From Portulaca oleracea (taxonomy: Eukaryota > Streptophyta > Magnoliopsida > Caryophyllales > Portulacaceae), in the NCBI GenBank assembly GCA_029582165.1, contig CM055875.1:27974644-28038643 (forward strand): DNA of 64,000 bases, in the 5' to 3' direction. Position 1 is the stretch's first letter. Each line of letters starts with the position of its first letter. Position numbers and translations under genes: made by a program. This document shows positions 35,440-47,352 of the stretch, piece by piece. The notes under the pieces were generated by a model, which had not been told where the DNA came from, searched no databases, and saw only the letters and a program-made list of their open reading frames with translations.

Positions 35440-36338
35440 TAAAATTAAATATAAATATATTTAAATCATTATAAATGTATGGTTCACTACTTTGAGGGAT
35501 GTTATAACTTATGAACGATATAAAATAATTATTTATATGTTTAAAAAATATAAAATTATGCATGAATATACATTTTCTACTATAATTGATAAAAGGGTAA
35601 TTGGATTCTAATAATACGAACTTTAGACCATATAAGACTTAATAATACGAACTTTCGATTTGATTCTTAATAATACGAACTTTGACCCCCTGTTGGATAC
35701 AGTAACACGCCACCGAGTTAGTGATTATTTGACTCGCCGGAAAGTTGAGTTGGCAGGCCAGGCACGTGGTCTTTGCTCTCATGCTTTGCCAGGTCAGCAA
35801 ATGACCAAAAAACAAAAGCCACGTCAGCCTTTTAATTTCCCTCCAGACCAACTGTACGTTAGGTTTTTTTTTTAAAAAAATTTTGTTTTGAAAAGAAGGC
35901 CCCTCAACTACTGTAATATTCATCCATCATCTTCATCGTCTATTCTCTCTCTAACATCTGCGAAGAACAATTCTGGGTTTGGGAAAGGGTTTTGTGAAAA
36001 GTGCTTGCAAATCTCCATCAACTACTGATGCTGCTGACGTCTCCAGTACTCATAGCAAGCCTCGATCGACACTGTGCAACGGTAAAAGCAAAAGCAGAGG
36101 TTAATTGTTTTCTTCCTTGAAATGATGACAATGTCGACCAAAACCCTAGCTTTGATAGGCCAAATTATTCTGTTTTTTTGGAGTAAAAATTCGTTTTTTA
36201 CAGTTTAGGGTTTCTGGGTAAGGAATCTAGTGGGGAATTTTACCATTTAAAGTTAGGGTTACTTGAAAGTTCGAATTTGGGGGTTTAAAACTGAACAAAA
36301 TGGTAACATTTTTTCCTGTTTTTGTCTTATGCAGAACG

Positions 36339-39300
36339 ATGTTGTATGATTTGGTGAATTTGACAATTTACTATGGGGGTAAGTTTGTGGAGGACCCAGA
36401 ATATAGATATGAGGGTGACTTGGTGAGATATGAGGCTTATGATGTTGATAAACTCTGTTATTTGGAGATAGTAGGGCTTGTTAAGGATGAAGGGTACACT
36501 AATGTAGAAACTGTGTACTATTCAGTACCTGGTTTGGACCTGAAGTCATCATTGAGGAAGTGTTTCACACATTTTGAGAGCATTGATATGCTAAATTGTG
36601 CAATGACATATGAGGAGATAACTGTGTATGTTGTGCACACAGTGGATGAGGCCATATTAGATAATGTAGTTGGGTATTTGGGATCTCCCCCCCTGTGTCA
36701 CCTTCTGGGAAATCAAGGAAGAGGTTTAAAAGAGGGGCATCAAAGACTCCCAAAAAAACTCCATTGCATAGCAGCCCAAGCTGTTGTGGGGGGAAAGAGA
36801 GTAAAAACTGTGATTCCCAAATCCCCTTTTAGGAGGGTGAAGTCCAAAACCAACCCTACAAAAATGGATGATCCTGTTGCTGAGCAACCCACAACACAGG
36901 TATCTACTCAAGTAGATGACATTGAGATGCAACCAAGCACCCAACCATCTTCCCAAGTGGATGACCCATTCAATGAACCAATCACCCAACATTCCCAAAT
37001 GGATGAGCCTTTCAATGAACCAGTCACCCAATAATCCCAAGTGGATGACCCTGAGATGCAACCATCCAACCAACCTGACCACATTGTTGAGGAACCTATC
37101 ATTCAACCATCCTTCCAACATTATGAAGTTGAAGAGCCAGTCATTGAACCCTCTACCCATGCTGATGACCATGATTTGGGACAGAATGTTGAGGAGCCTG
37201 TGGATGACATTTCAGTTGGTAGGTCTTCAGAGAAGGTTGATAAAGGCAAGGAGAAGGTTGTATTCTATGATGATTCAAGTAGTGATCCTGATGATCAGAC
37301 TTGGGTGCCGGGAAGAAAGGATCTAGATGAGTCAGATGATGATGATGTGACTGTGAATGAAATTAAGTCAGGTGGAAGGCAAGAAGAAGATTGGATATGT
37401 ATGGTGAGGATGGGTGTGATGATGATGATGATGATGAATCAAGTGATGATGATGTTGAGGGTGAAAACTCTGTAAATGAAAAAGTTGTTACCTCAGATGA
37501 TGAATACAAGATTGCCAAGGAGAAGGAGGCTGAGTTTAAGAAGAAACAGAGGGAGGAGGTGTTGAAAGATGATGGAAGTGTAAGGATAGACCCAATAGAA
37601 CATCCTCATGACTGTGTAAGTGACTACGATGACTCTGAGGCTGAGACGGAGACAAATGGAGAAAGTGGATATGACATTCCAAGGATGTTGAGGAAAAGGA
37701 CCAAGAGATGCAATGTTGATGACCAAACACAATTCAAGGATTTTGAGTGGCAAGTTGGTATGAATTTTGGGACTGCAAAAAGATTCAAAGAAGCAGTTGC
37801 AAGGTATGGTTTGTATGGAGGTTATAGTGCTAAAATAGGTGTGTCAGACAGCAAGGTTGGGAAATATGGGGCTGTGTGCCAATCAAGCTGTAAGTTCAAG
37901 GTTTATGTTTCATGGGATAAGAGGCTGAGGACTTTTGTGGTGATATCTGCTAACAACCATCATGCTTGCACTAGGAGCATGACAAAGAACTGTCAGTTGA
38001 AAGCCCATTGGGTATCACAACACTATCTTGCAAGGTATAAGGAAAGGCCTCATTGGCCTTCAAAAAAACTGAAAGCCCAAGTGATGCAGGAGTTTGGGTT
38101 GGAGATGGCAAGGTGGTTCTATTATGATGTGAAAAGAAGAGCTCACAAGATGTTGCGTGGTTCAATGAAGTCCCACTACTGCAAGATTGGGAGTTATTTG
38201 GAAGCACTCAAGGCTGCTGCACCTGACAGCAAATTCAAGTTATGTACCAATCCAGATGGTGACAGTGATGTTCCTGAGTTCCACAGGCTGTTCTTGTGTT
38301 TTCATGGGATGAAGGAAGGGTTTTTGAAGGGATGCAGATCTGTTATTTGCATCGATGGTGCTTTCCTGAAAACATTCCTTGGTGGGTGTCTGTTGGCTGC
38401 CATAGGAATAGATTGAAACAATCAAATGTTTCCCATTGCATTGCAGCTATACGAAGGGGAGAACAATGATAGTTGGGAATGGTTCCTGTTGAACTTGCAA
38501 GAAAGCCTAGGGGGATCTGATGGCTCTGGTTGGGTGATCATTTCTAATGAGCACAGGGTAAGTGTTTGTTTTGTCAGTTTGAATAATATGAAGTTTATTT
38601 TTTGTCAGTTTGAATAATATGAACTTCATTTTAAGTTAGTAGTTCTGATAAATACAAACTTTAATGTATGTCACTTCCAATAATATGAACTTTTCATCCC
38701 GCGCCAATAATATGAACTTAATATTTGGTCAATATGAATAATATGTACTTCATTTCAAGATACTGACTAAAAAAATGTGATTATTTGCAGTCCATATTGT
38801 ATGCAGTTCCAAAGGTGTTCCCCAATGTTGAGCATAGGCGTTGTGCTAGGCACAAGTATGCCAACTGGAAGAAAAATCACAGGGGTGAAGAATTGAAGTT
38901 ATTATTTTGGAACTGTGTGAAGGCATACAATGAAGCAGACTTCAAGTATGCTGTTAATGCTCTTAAGGAAGAAGACCAGCAGGCAGCTGAAGATTTCCTT
39001 GCTGAGAATCCAAGCCAATTTTTGTAGGGCTTTATTCAGGATAGATAGCAAATGTGATGTTGTATGAAACAGCATGGCTGAAACTTTCAATGCTTACATT
39101 GTACAAGCAAGGGCTAAACACTGCATCTACACGCTGGAGGAAATCAGAGCATCACTTATGGAGAGGGCTGTAACTAAGAAGAAAATCATGGAGGAATCTG
39201 AGTATGAAATCACCCTGTGATCGTGACTAAATTAGAGAAATCTAAGCAGAGAGCAAGGAGTGCATATGTTCACCCAGCATCGAACAACCAATTTGAGGTG

Positions 39301-40350
39301 AACTTAAATGTGGACAAGTGTAAGGTTGATATGACCAAAAGAACTTGCACTTGCAGAGAGTGGGATCTGACTGGCATACCTTGTTGTCATGCCATAGCAT
39401 GTACTGTGTGGTTGAAGCACAATCCTGATGATTATGTGGACCCTTACTACAAGAAGGCAAAGTATCTGGATGCTTATCTTATTGGAATCCCACCTGTTGA
39501 GGGGTGGAGACACTGGCTAGCAGTGCACCTACCTCTAGATCCACCACCAGTGCAAATTGGACCAGGTAGGCCAAAGAGGAACAGAAGAAGAGGCCCAACT
39601 GAAGACCCTAAGAGACCAGGGAAGCTCACAAGGCATGGAAGGGTGATGGTTTGTTCAATTTGCAAGGAAGTGTCCCAACAAAGATGACCCCAGATACACC
39701 CAAGATCCAAACATCCCACCTCCAGCAAAGAGAGGAAGGGGAAGGCCAAGGAGGAATTCATTGCAGCCTTAGCAAGGTCCCACAGCAGAAGCAGCTCAAC
39801 AACCATCAGCTGTCAGAGGTGATAACAGTGGCAGAGGTCATGGCAGTGGCAGGGGTGATGGGACAACTTCCAGGGGTGATGGGACACAAACCACTGGGAG
39901 GGGAGCTGCACAAGGCAGGGGCAGAGGTAGAGGTAGAGGCAGGGGCAGAGGCAGAGGGCAACAACCTGTGATTGGAGTTGGGAGGATGTTTCAAACAGAA
40001 GATGACACAGGGTATGTTCCAAGAAGGGGAGCTTATAAGGGTTCTGGATCTGGTGGAAGATGTGTTTCTTCTGGTGCCAGATCTGGATCTGAAACTGGTA
40101 GGGGAGGGGGTCATGGCAGAGGAGGGGCTGAAGGCAGAGGTAGTGGAAGAGGAATGATGGGCAATATTGGGGATCGGTTCAATTGTAGTAGTGGGAGAGG
40201 GGTAAGTTTTTATTGCTTCTCACCAAACTTATGTATTTAATTTTCCTTTATTTTTTGTTAATGTTTTTTTTAGGGTTCAGTAAGCCAACTTGTTTCCCCA
40301 CTTTTTTCATTGGATAGGTGGTTGGTGATGTTGCTGGTGGAGGACCATAA
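36339..40350 (+). pseudogene. MULE transposase (MURA/MuDR type), inactivated
   Basis: Order: N-terminal domain (LVNLTIYYGGKFV), acidic repeats with QVDD and EEP words, an Asp-rich stretch, the MuDR DNA-binding part (GMNFGTAKRFKEAVARYGLY), the DDE region (ICIDGAFLKTFLGGCLLAAI; then VEHRRCARHKYANWKK), the SWIM zinc finger (TCTCREWDLTGIPCCHAIAC) and a Gly/Arg-rich tail. One intron is clear (38559-38790). Lesions: TAA at 37032, a frameshift near 37390, TGA at 38414 (Gly in the family), TAG at 39025 in a shifted frame, TGA at 39065, a deletion that removes the zinc-knuckle His, and TAG in the tail. The second catalytic Asp position reads Asn (WVIISNEHR, codon 38546-38548). The protein would cut and paste the element; here it cannot be made whole. 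Confidence 0.88.
38559..38790 (+). repeat. Transposase intron filled with the TIR-type motif
   Basis: The intron (GTAAGTGT donor, TTATTTGCAG acceptor) carries five near copies of AATAATATGAACTT at about 38582, 38612, 38679, 38706 and 38738, often preceded by GTCAGTTT or GTCACTTCC. The same unit recurs at 40700-40880 after the coding region and, as AATAATACGAACTTT, three times in each TIR. Confidence 0.8.
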
Positions 40351-40679
40351 AGTGAAGGGAATGGTCAACAAAGTGGGGCATCACAATCCTAAAGATTCTC
40401 CATGCCAGCACCCACTTTTTTTTTTTGTTAGAAGAAGATCCTGTTTTCAATGCTCAAAAGATGCTTCCATACTGATGTTTTTGTAGCAGCAAACCCTAGA
40501 ACTCTATATTGCTGTAATTAAGTTGATCGTGTTGTATATTTGGGAGTAATTGATGCCATTTTGTGATTGAAACACATGGAATCTTTTGGCTGTAATTTGG
40601 ATGATGTTATTCAGTCAATGTAATCAGATGTTTTTGTCATCTGTTTCGTTCTAAATCTGTCATATGTTTTTGTCTACAC

Positions 40680-40885
40680 CTGTTTTTCAATTTTAAATAC
40701 GTCAGTTTCAATAATATAAAGTTTATATAATACAAGTCTCAATAACATGGACTTCCACATGTGAAACCATTAATAATATAAAGTTTAAGTATTCAATGTT
40801 ATAGTAATATGAACTTTCGAATTGTCAATTACAATACTATACACTTTTAATCTGTCACTTTCAATAATATGAACTATTATCTACA
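40680..40885 (+). repeat. Second interior array of the TIR-type motif
   Basis: A unit of roughly 30 bp, GTCAGTTTCAATAATATNAA, recurs about five times with drift (for example near 40700, 40800, 40815 and 40862). It lies between the transposase 3' end and the convergent second gene. Confidence 0.65.
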
Positions 40886-41150
40886 TATGTCTTATCAACA
40901 TGAATTATTCCATTTGATGTGATTTACCCACTGTTTTTTGTCACAAAATATGAACTACATCAACTCATGAACTGACAACAGTTAATGCAACTGATCCATT
41001 CATTCAATTTGCCATTCATTGTTCACCAAATTACAACACCTATCCACCTATCCACCCTAAGATGCTTACATCCACAAAATTCATCACTGCCCACCCTAAA
41101 CTACCCCACATAGTTCAGATGCACAACCTGACTTTGTACCCACCCAAATC

Positions 41151-41770
41151 TTACATCCACTTTGAAACCAGGACAACCAGTAACATACCAAAAACTATGC
41201 CTAAAACCTCCATTGAAGACCTATTAAAGGCCTTCTTCTTCTTCTTCAGCATGACAATTTCTTCCTCTGCCTTGATTCTCTTTTCTTTTTCCTTTGCAAG
41301 TTTCTTCTTCAAGCCCAGATTCACCTCTTTCAAGTGTGCAAACTTTCAATTTCTGACAACAATTGTTCAATCCTCTCATTCAGCATCTTGTTCTGCTCCA
41401 CCAAACCTTCAACAGTTCCAATTTCAACTTCCCCAACCAAATCCTTTTCCCATTTGAAGAATCCACAGTCAAGGTGCTTCGATTGAAACCAGACCAAGAA
41501 GTTAGTTCAATTTCTGGAAAAACCATCCCAAAACCCAAATCCGAAAAAAACCCTAATTTCAACCCCCTCCCTCCGATACGAAAATCACACGCAAAAACCT
41601 CAAATTTTAGGGTTTACCTTCCACATTGGATATCCATAGAACCCTAACCCAGCATTTTCTCCCCTTCGACAAATCTTACGTACAGCAGGGATCCCGTGTT
41701 CACACTTTATCCTTCCATGGTTCGCAGTCCACCCAGAGGAAGCCCCACTCGAAACTCCATCAGACTTCAT
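41151..41770 (-). pseudogene. Second MULE gene: GRF-type zinc finger, coiled coil and membrane segment
   Basis: Read on the minus strand from ATG at 41770: MKSDGVSSGASSG, then IKCEHGIPAVRKICRRGENA and GLGFYGYPMWK, an intron (41617-41514, GT/AG), then CGFFKWEKDLVGEVEIG and a coiled coil (LVEQNKMLNERIEQLLSEIE). After a frameshift the frame resumes as LKEVNLGLKKKLAKEKEKRI and ends with a hydrophobic helix, VLGIVFGMLLVVLVSKWM. The Cys/His pattern with GEN...FYG and CGFFKW is the zf-GRF domain, a nucleic-acid-binding finger in plant proteins of this build. At least two frame breaks make it a pseudogene. It sits in the position of mudrB in maize MuDR, convergent with the transposase, so an accessory role in transposition is inferred, not shown. 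Confidence 0.75.
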
Positions 41771-42209
41771 CACTTCGAAATTCGAAATTTGAAGATGGAG
41801 CTTTGCAGAAGATGAGCAAAAAAAATTTCAAACCCAGATCTGGGCTGTGAAGACTGATGATGAAGATGAAGGAAGGAGATGGAGATGAAGGAAAGAGACA
41901 GGAGTTAATTTTAGGTAAAATGGTTGTTAATGAAATAAGTGAAGGAGGGAAAACTTTGCTGACATGGCATTTTTTAAACTCATAATCTGACCTGGTAAAG
42001 CATGAGAGCAAAGACCACGTGCCTGGCCTGCCAACTCAACTTTCGGGCGAGTCAAATAATCACTAACTCGGTGGCGTGTTACTGTATCCAACAGGGGGTC
42101 AAAGTTCGTATTATTAAGAATCAAATCGAAAGTTCGTATTATTAAGTCTTATATGGCCCAAAGTTCGTATTATTAGAATCCAATTATTTATATTTTTTAA
42201 TCTAGCTAT

Positions 42210-42357
42210 TGTAACGCCCTGGCCCCCTCCCGGACCGCAGACATTACCGATAACCGCTTTAAGGATCGCTGACTGACCCCACAAATCACCACGAATCTTT
42301 CCAGCGTGCTTCGTCCTCGCTCACACGCTGCCTGGGAAAACTTCCCGGGGTGTTACA
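42210..42357. mobile_element. 148-bp mini-LTR, Cassandra/TRIM-like, with 5-bp TSD
   Basis: It starts TGTAACGCCC and ends CGGGGTGTTACA, flanked by GCTAT on both sides (42205-42209 and 42358-42362). The internal GC-rich sequence (CGCTTTAAGGATCGCTGACT, CAGCGTGCTTCGTCCTCGCT, CACACGCTGCCTGGGAAAAC) resembles, from memory, the start of widespread plant small-LTR elements whose LTRs go on to include 5S rRNA-like sequence; here that part is absent. It is a stand-alone LTR unit with no coding capacity. Confidence 0.7.
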
Positions 42358-42592
42358 GCTATTAAGTGTTATATTCTTATAGTTGATAAATATATATAAT
42401 TATAAGAAAATATTATTAAAAGCTATAAAAATTTGAAATATAGACAATTCAAGATAGTTATTAACTATCTTGAGTCAAGAGGTGTATCATTGTGCTTCTA
42501 TTTTATTTTCTAATTGGGCACAATATTCACAATTTCGGGGGTGTGATCACAATTTCACAATTTGCTTATTTTATTTTATTTTATTTTCTAGT

Positions 42593-42844
42593 TATTAGGA
42601 TTATATTTGTGTATTTTTACATTGTATTTCTGTTAGTTGTTAGTTAGGTTAGGTAGTTAGCTGGCTAGGTCGTTAGGTCTTTCTCTTTTCTTTTCTTTTC
42701 TTGGTTTCTTTCAGCTCTTTCTCTTTCTCTGATTTTGTATATATAGGGGGTCTCTCCTTTCATTCAATATATGGAGGAGAATTCAGTTGAGAGCCTTCAT
42801 CATTCCTTCTTCTTCTTTCTTGTACTCTGATTGCAATATTTTCA
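42593..42844 (+). repeat. Copia 5' LTR
   Basis: Opens TATTAGGATTATATTTG and closes GCAATATTTTCA. A CTTTT-repeat stretch near 42680 is one unit shorter than in the 3' LTR. Confidence 0.94.
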
Positions 42845-42890
42845 TGGTATCAGAGCAGGCTTCTACCTAAAAACACTCACCTAAACATCC

Positions 42891-45800
42891 ATGGGGGAAG
42901 AATCCAAAACATCCTCAGCTGTAGTTCTAGATCATTCTGATCCTCTTTTCATCCATCCTTCTGATCATCCAGGCCAGGCTCTCGTGGCTGAACCTTTTGA
43001 TGGAAACGAATTTGACAGCTAGAAGAGATCTGCCACCATCTCTCTTTCAGCCAAGAATAAGATCGTATTTGTTGATGGCACATACAACAGACCAGATTCC
43101 AAGAACAATTTTTTTCCCCATCGGAGAAGATGCAATGACATGGTTATGTCGTGGCTCCTCAACTCTTTACACAAGAACATTAGGGAAAGTGTTCTTTATT
43201 GTGAAACTCCTAAGGATCTTTGGTGTGAACTTATTGAGAGATATGGATAGTCCAACAAGGCAAAGCTATTCCAGATACAACAAGATGTCAGCAGCCTTGC
43301 ACAAGGTGATCTTGACATAGCTGAGTATTTCAACAAATCCAAGAAAGCATGGGATGAACTCTCCATGGTATCAGGTTTTCCTCACTGCAGCTGTGGGAAA
43401 CGCACTTGCAAGGAGAACATCAACATGGCGTTGCAAAGGTACTCAGAAGAGCAAAAAGTCATTCAGTTCTTAATGGGACTGAATGAAACCTACACAGGAA
43501 TAAGGGGTAACATCCTGATTATGACCCCTTTCCCATCCTTGGGACAAGTCTATGCCATGCTCCTGCAAGAGGAAAGGCAAAGACAGGTAAAACGCACTAC
43601 CAACTTCCTCACTAATGCTGCTTCACTCTATACAGTCTCTAATTCTCAGGGTCAAAAGACGGGGGAATCAAGACAGAACATGTATTGTACTCACTGTAAA
43701 AAGACAGGACATACTATAGATAGGTGTTTTAAGCTATATGGTTACATCAATAAGGGAGACAAAAGGGGAAGTAATGGCAGTAACAGAAACAAGAACCCAA
43801 GGTATGCCAATAATGTGCAAGGAGATGGAGAAACAAGTGACAGTGATCTGAGGCAAGATTCGAGCACTTCAGGAATTACCTTACCGGGGCTGACACAAGA
43901 ACAATCCCAACAAATGATAAGCTTCTTGGCAAGATTGCAGAATGGGGCCAAAGATTCTACACAAGAACAGCTAGATCAAAAGATGGCCTACATGGCAGGT
44001 AACCCTTTCCTCACCTCTCCTCACACTTGTATGATTTCTAAGGTAGAAAGTAAGACTTGGATTATAGATTCAGGAGCAACAAACCATATGGTCCATGATA
44101 AGAGTCAACTGTGCAATATTAGGAGCCTCACTGAACCAATTTCCATTGTTATCCCTAATGGTGAAAAGCTAAAAGTCTTAGAATATGGAGACCTCAAACT
44201 AACTCCCCAACTTTTTCTGAAACATGTTTTGCATGTTCCCCTCTTTAGCTTTAATTTGCTTTTTGTCAAAAGATTGAGTGAACAACTAAGATGCTCAGTA
44301 GTCTTTACAGCTAAGAATTGTGTCTTGCAGGGCCCTTCTCTGAAGAGGCCATTGGTTCTTGGTAAAACCTCAAGAGGCCTTTATATTGTTGATGAGGAAA
44401 CAACAAGCCACCTTGAGGGAGATTCCAAACAAGAGACCCCTAGTTCAGTTTTTTGCTCAAGTTTTTTTTGTTAAGGCACCTTGTAATCAAAACTGTAAAC
44501 ACTGCCAATTGTGGCACCAAAGGATGGGTCACATTTGTTTTGGAAAATTAAAGACTTTGCCTATGATATCTTGTTTTCATTCTGATAAAAGCACTTGTTC
44601 TGTGAGCTCTTGTTCAGCTTGTCCAAAGGCCAAACAACAAAGATTACCCTTTCCTACTAGTTCTATATCTACCAAGAAAGCTTTTGAATTAGTTCACGTA
44701 GATGTTTGGGGCCCCTATTCAGCTAAGACCTACACAGGACATAGGTATTTTCTGACTATAGTTGATGATTACACTAGGGTCACTTGGACCCATCTAATGG
44801 TGACCAAGAATGAATCTTTATCTCTAATTAAATCATTTGCAAACATGATAAAGACACAGTATGACAGCAAATTAAAGATAGTAAGGCCTGACAATGCCCT
44901 TGAGCTAGGACTCAATCATGATGCCAACGCCTTTTTCTCAGAAAATTGTATTCTACACCAAACTAGTTGTGTGCAAACCCCCCAACAAAATGGGTAGTAG
45001 AGAGGAAGCATAAACATCTATTGGAAGTCAGTAGGTCTTTATTGTTTCAATCAAATTTACCTATAAAGTTTTGGGGGGATTGTCTTCTCACAGCTACATT
45101 TCTAATCAATAGAATGCCAACTCATATCCTCAACAACAAAACTCCTTTTGAAATGTTACATGGAAAGAGTCCTGATTATTCTAGTCTCAGAAATTTTGGC
45201 TGTCTTTGTTACATGTCCACTCTGAAACAAGGGAGATCTAAATTCCATCCTCGAGCTGTCCCTTGCATTTTCCTTGGTTACCCAACAGGAAAGAAAGGGT
45301 ATAGAGTAATGTCTCTTGAGGATGAGCAATTTTACATTTCTAGGGACATAGTCTTTCATGAACATGTCTTCCCTTTTGCTGTGAAAAACAAGCAGTTTGT
45401 AAACCCCCTGGATTGTTTTAAAGGGACTGTAGATTCTAGGACTCTTGATGATGACAATTTACATTCAGATCCCTGGGGAAGAACAGGGCTTAGACCTTGA
45501 AGAGCCTGAAGTGAATGATAATAGGACATAAATAACATCTGAACATGGTCCTAATGACCAATCAGCACCACAAATATCAGAACAGCCTGTCAAAAGGTCA
45601 ACTAGAGAACATAGGCTGCCCTCTTACCTCCAAGATTACTCCCTTCTAGCCCAAACAACAGCTCCTCTATGTTTGGCTACCACTACTAATATGTCTCTTC
45701 AACCTCCTATTTTAGAAGTTTCAGCACTAGCTTCAGAGAGTCAATCCTTTCTCAATAAATTAGATTACACTGAACCTACTACATATAGTGAAGCCTTGCA

Positions 45801-47345
45801 ACACCCAGGATGGAGTAAAGCTATGGAAAGAGAATTTGAGGCCTTAATTGCAAATAACACATGGGGGATAGTTCCTCTCCCACCTGGGAAGAAACCAATA
45901 GGGTGTAGATGGGTTTATAAGGTCAAACATAGAAGTGATGGGACAATTGAAAGGTTGAAAGCTAGGCTTGTTGTTAAGGGTTTTACTCAAAGAGAGGGAA
46001 TTGATTTTAATGAAACCTTCTCTCCTGTTGTAAAGATGACAACTGTAAGGAGTCTGATGGCCATTGCAATAAAAAAGGGTTCGTTTTTACACCAGCTAGA
46101 TGTGAATAATGCATTTCTTCATGGAGATCTCCATGAGGATATATACATGGAGATACCTCCAGGGCTATCCAATAACATTCCTAATGCAGCTTGTAAGCTC
46201 ACAAAGTCTCTTTATGGTTTAAAGCAAGCTTCAAGGCAATGGTATGCTAAGTTTGTTGACACTCTATATACTCAAGGTTATCAACATTCTGAAAATGATT
46301 ATTCACTGTGTTTTAAGAATAAATGATGCTTTGGTAACCTTTCTTGCAGTCTATGTAGATAACATTTTAATCACTGGAAATGATTTGAGTGAGATCCAGA
46401 ATATCAAGGATTATTTGAACAAAGCTTTCAGGATTAAAGATCTTGGTCATGTGAGCTATTTACTGGGCATAGAAGTTTTGCAATGTCCTCAAGGACTCAT
46501 CTTGACTCAACAAAGATTTACCAAGCAACTCATTAAGGACTTCAACTGTGAGAATGCTACACCTGTGGTTACTCCCTTGGACCTCAATATTAAGCTCAGC
46601 CCTGAAGATGGAGCTCTATATGATGATCCTACAAAATATAGGCAAATGGTTGGAAAACTGAACTTTCTTACCAACACTCGACCAAATATTTGTTTTGCAG
46701 TACAACACTTGAGTCAGCAGTATGTGCAAGCTCCAAGAATTCCACATTTTTTGGCTGCACTCCATTATTAAGCAATATGCCTAGGGAGGGACTTCCCTTT
46801 AAGCAGTATGTGGATATTTAAAGGGAAGTCCCTCCCTAGGCATATTGCTTAAACATGATCCTAACTTTGATCTGCTGGCCTATTCTGATTCTGATTGGGC
46901 CTCTTGTTGTCACTCTCGCAGGTCTGTAAATGGATATGTGATCTTCTTGGGAAATACTCCTATCTCTTGGAAGTCTAAAAAGCAGCAATCAGTTAGCCTC
47001 TCTTCTGCAGAAGCAGAATACAGGAGCATCAGGAGAGTTGTTTCAGAACTAGCTTGGTTGAGTAGGCTGCTACATGAGCTTACCCTTACAAATATCATGC
47101 CTATTCCTGTCAAATGTGACAACCAAGCAGCCATCTACATTGCTAAAAACCTTGTGTATCATGACAGAACCAAGCATATAGAGCTTGACTGTCATTTTGT
47201 TCGAGAAAAACTAATGGATGGGTTGATCTCTCTTTCATATGTTCCTACTGCCTTGCAGTTAGCAGATGTTTTTACAAAGCCACTCACAGGAATCAAGCAC
47301 AGAAATATTTTGGGCAAATTGGGAGTTTTTCAACCTCTAATTTGA
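42891..47345 (+). pseudogene. Copia gag-pol polyprotein, multiply disrupted
   Basis: The start ATG at 42891 follows the primer site. Domains in order: gag, CCHC knuckle (CTHCKKTGHTIDRC), protease (WIIDSGATNHM), integrase HHCC zinc region and core (VHVDVWGPYS...; [20 protein letters not shown]), reverse transcriptase ([43 protein letters not shown]) and RNase H (YSDSDWASC; SSAEAEYRS). Lesions: stops at 43020 (Trp) and 43248, a frameshift at the T8 run 44462-44469, loss of one G at about 44993 (before VVERKHKH), a shift near 45460, stop at 45529, a shift near 46320, and an inverted insertion at about 46768. The reverse transcriptase motif usually YVDD reads YVDN, so even in frame it should be inactive. 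Confidence 0.93.
46768..46852. repeat. Perfect 35-bp inverted repeat with 15-base loop in copia pol
   Basis: Arms 46768-46802 and 46818-46852 are exact complements, with loop 46803-46817. The right arm encodes the normal linker residues KGSPSLGILLK before RNase H; the left arm is its inverted copy and interrupts the frame between LAALHY and the linker. Confidence 0.95.
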
Positions 47346-47352
47346 GGGAGGG

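Larger units (their letters stand above)
35598..42186 (+). mobile_element. Mutator-like element (MULE), 6.6 kb, with 200-bp TIRs
   Basis: The left TIR (35598-35797) and right TIR (41987-42186, inverted) match over about 200 bp with only a handful of differences, starting TAATTGGATTCTAATAATAC. Each TIR has three copies of AATAATACGAACTTT about 30 bp apart. Between them lie a plus-strand transposase gene and a minus-strand second gene, convergent as in maize MuDR. Both genes are broken. A TSD could not be recognised; the left flank suggests the element may start three bases earlier (GGGTAATTGG). Similarity of the TIRs suggests fairly recent movement, while the broken ORFs mean help in trans or decay since. 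Confidence 0.9.

Noticed and set aside
36726..37172. 148-residue minus-strand ORF over the MULE
   Set aside because: It is the mirror of the acidic tandem repeats of the transposase frame on the plus strand.
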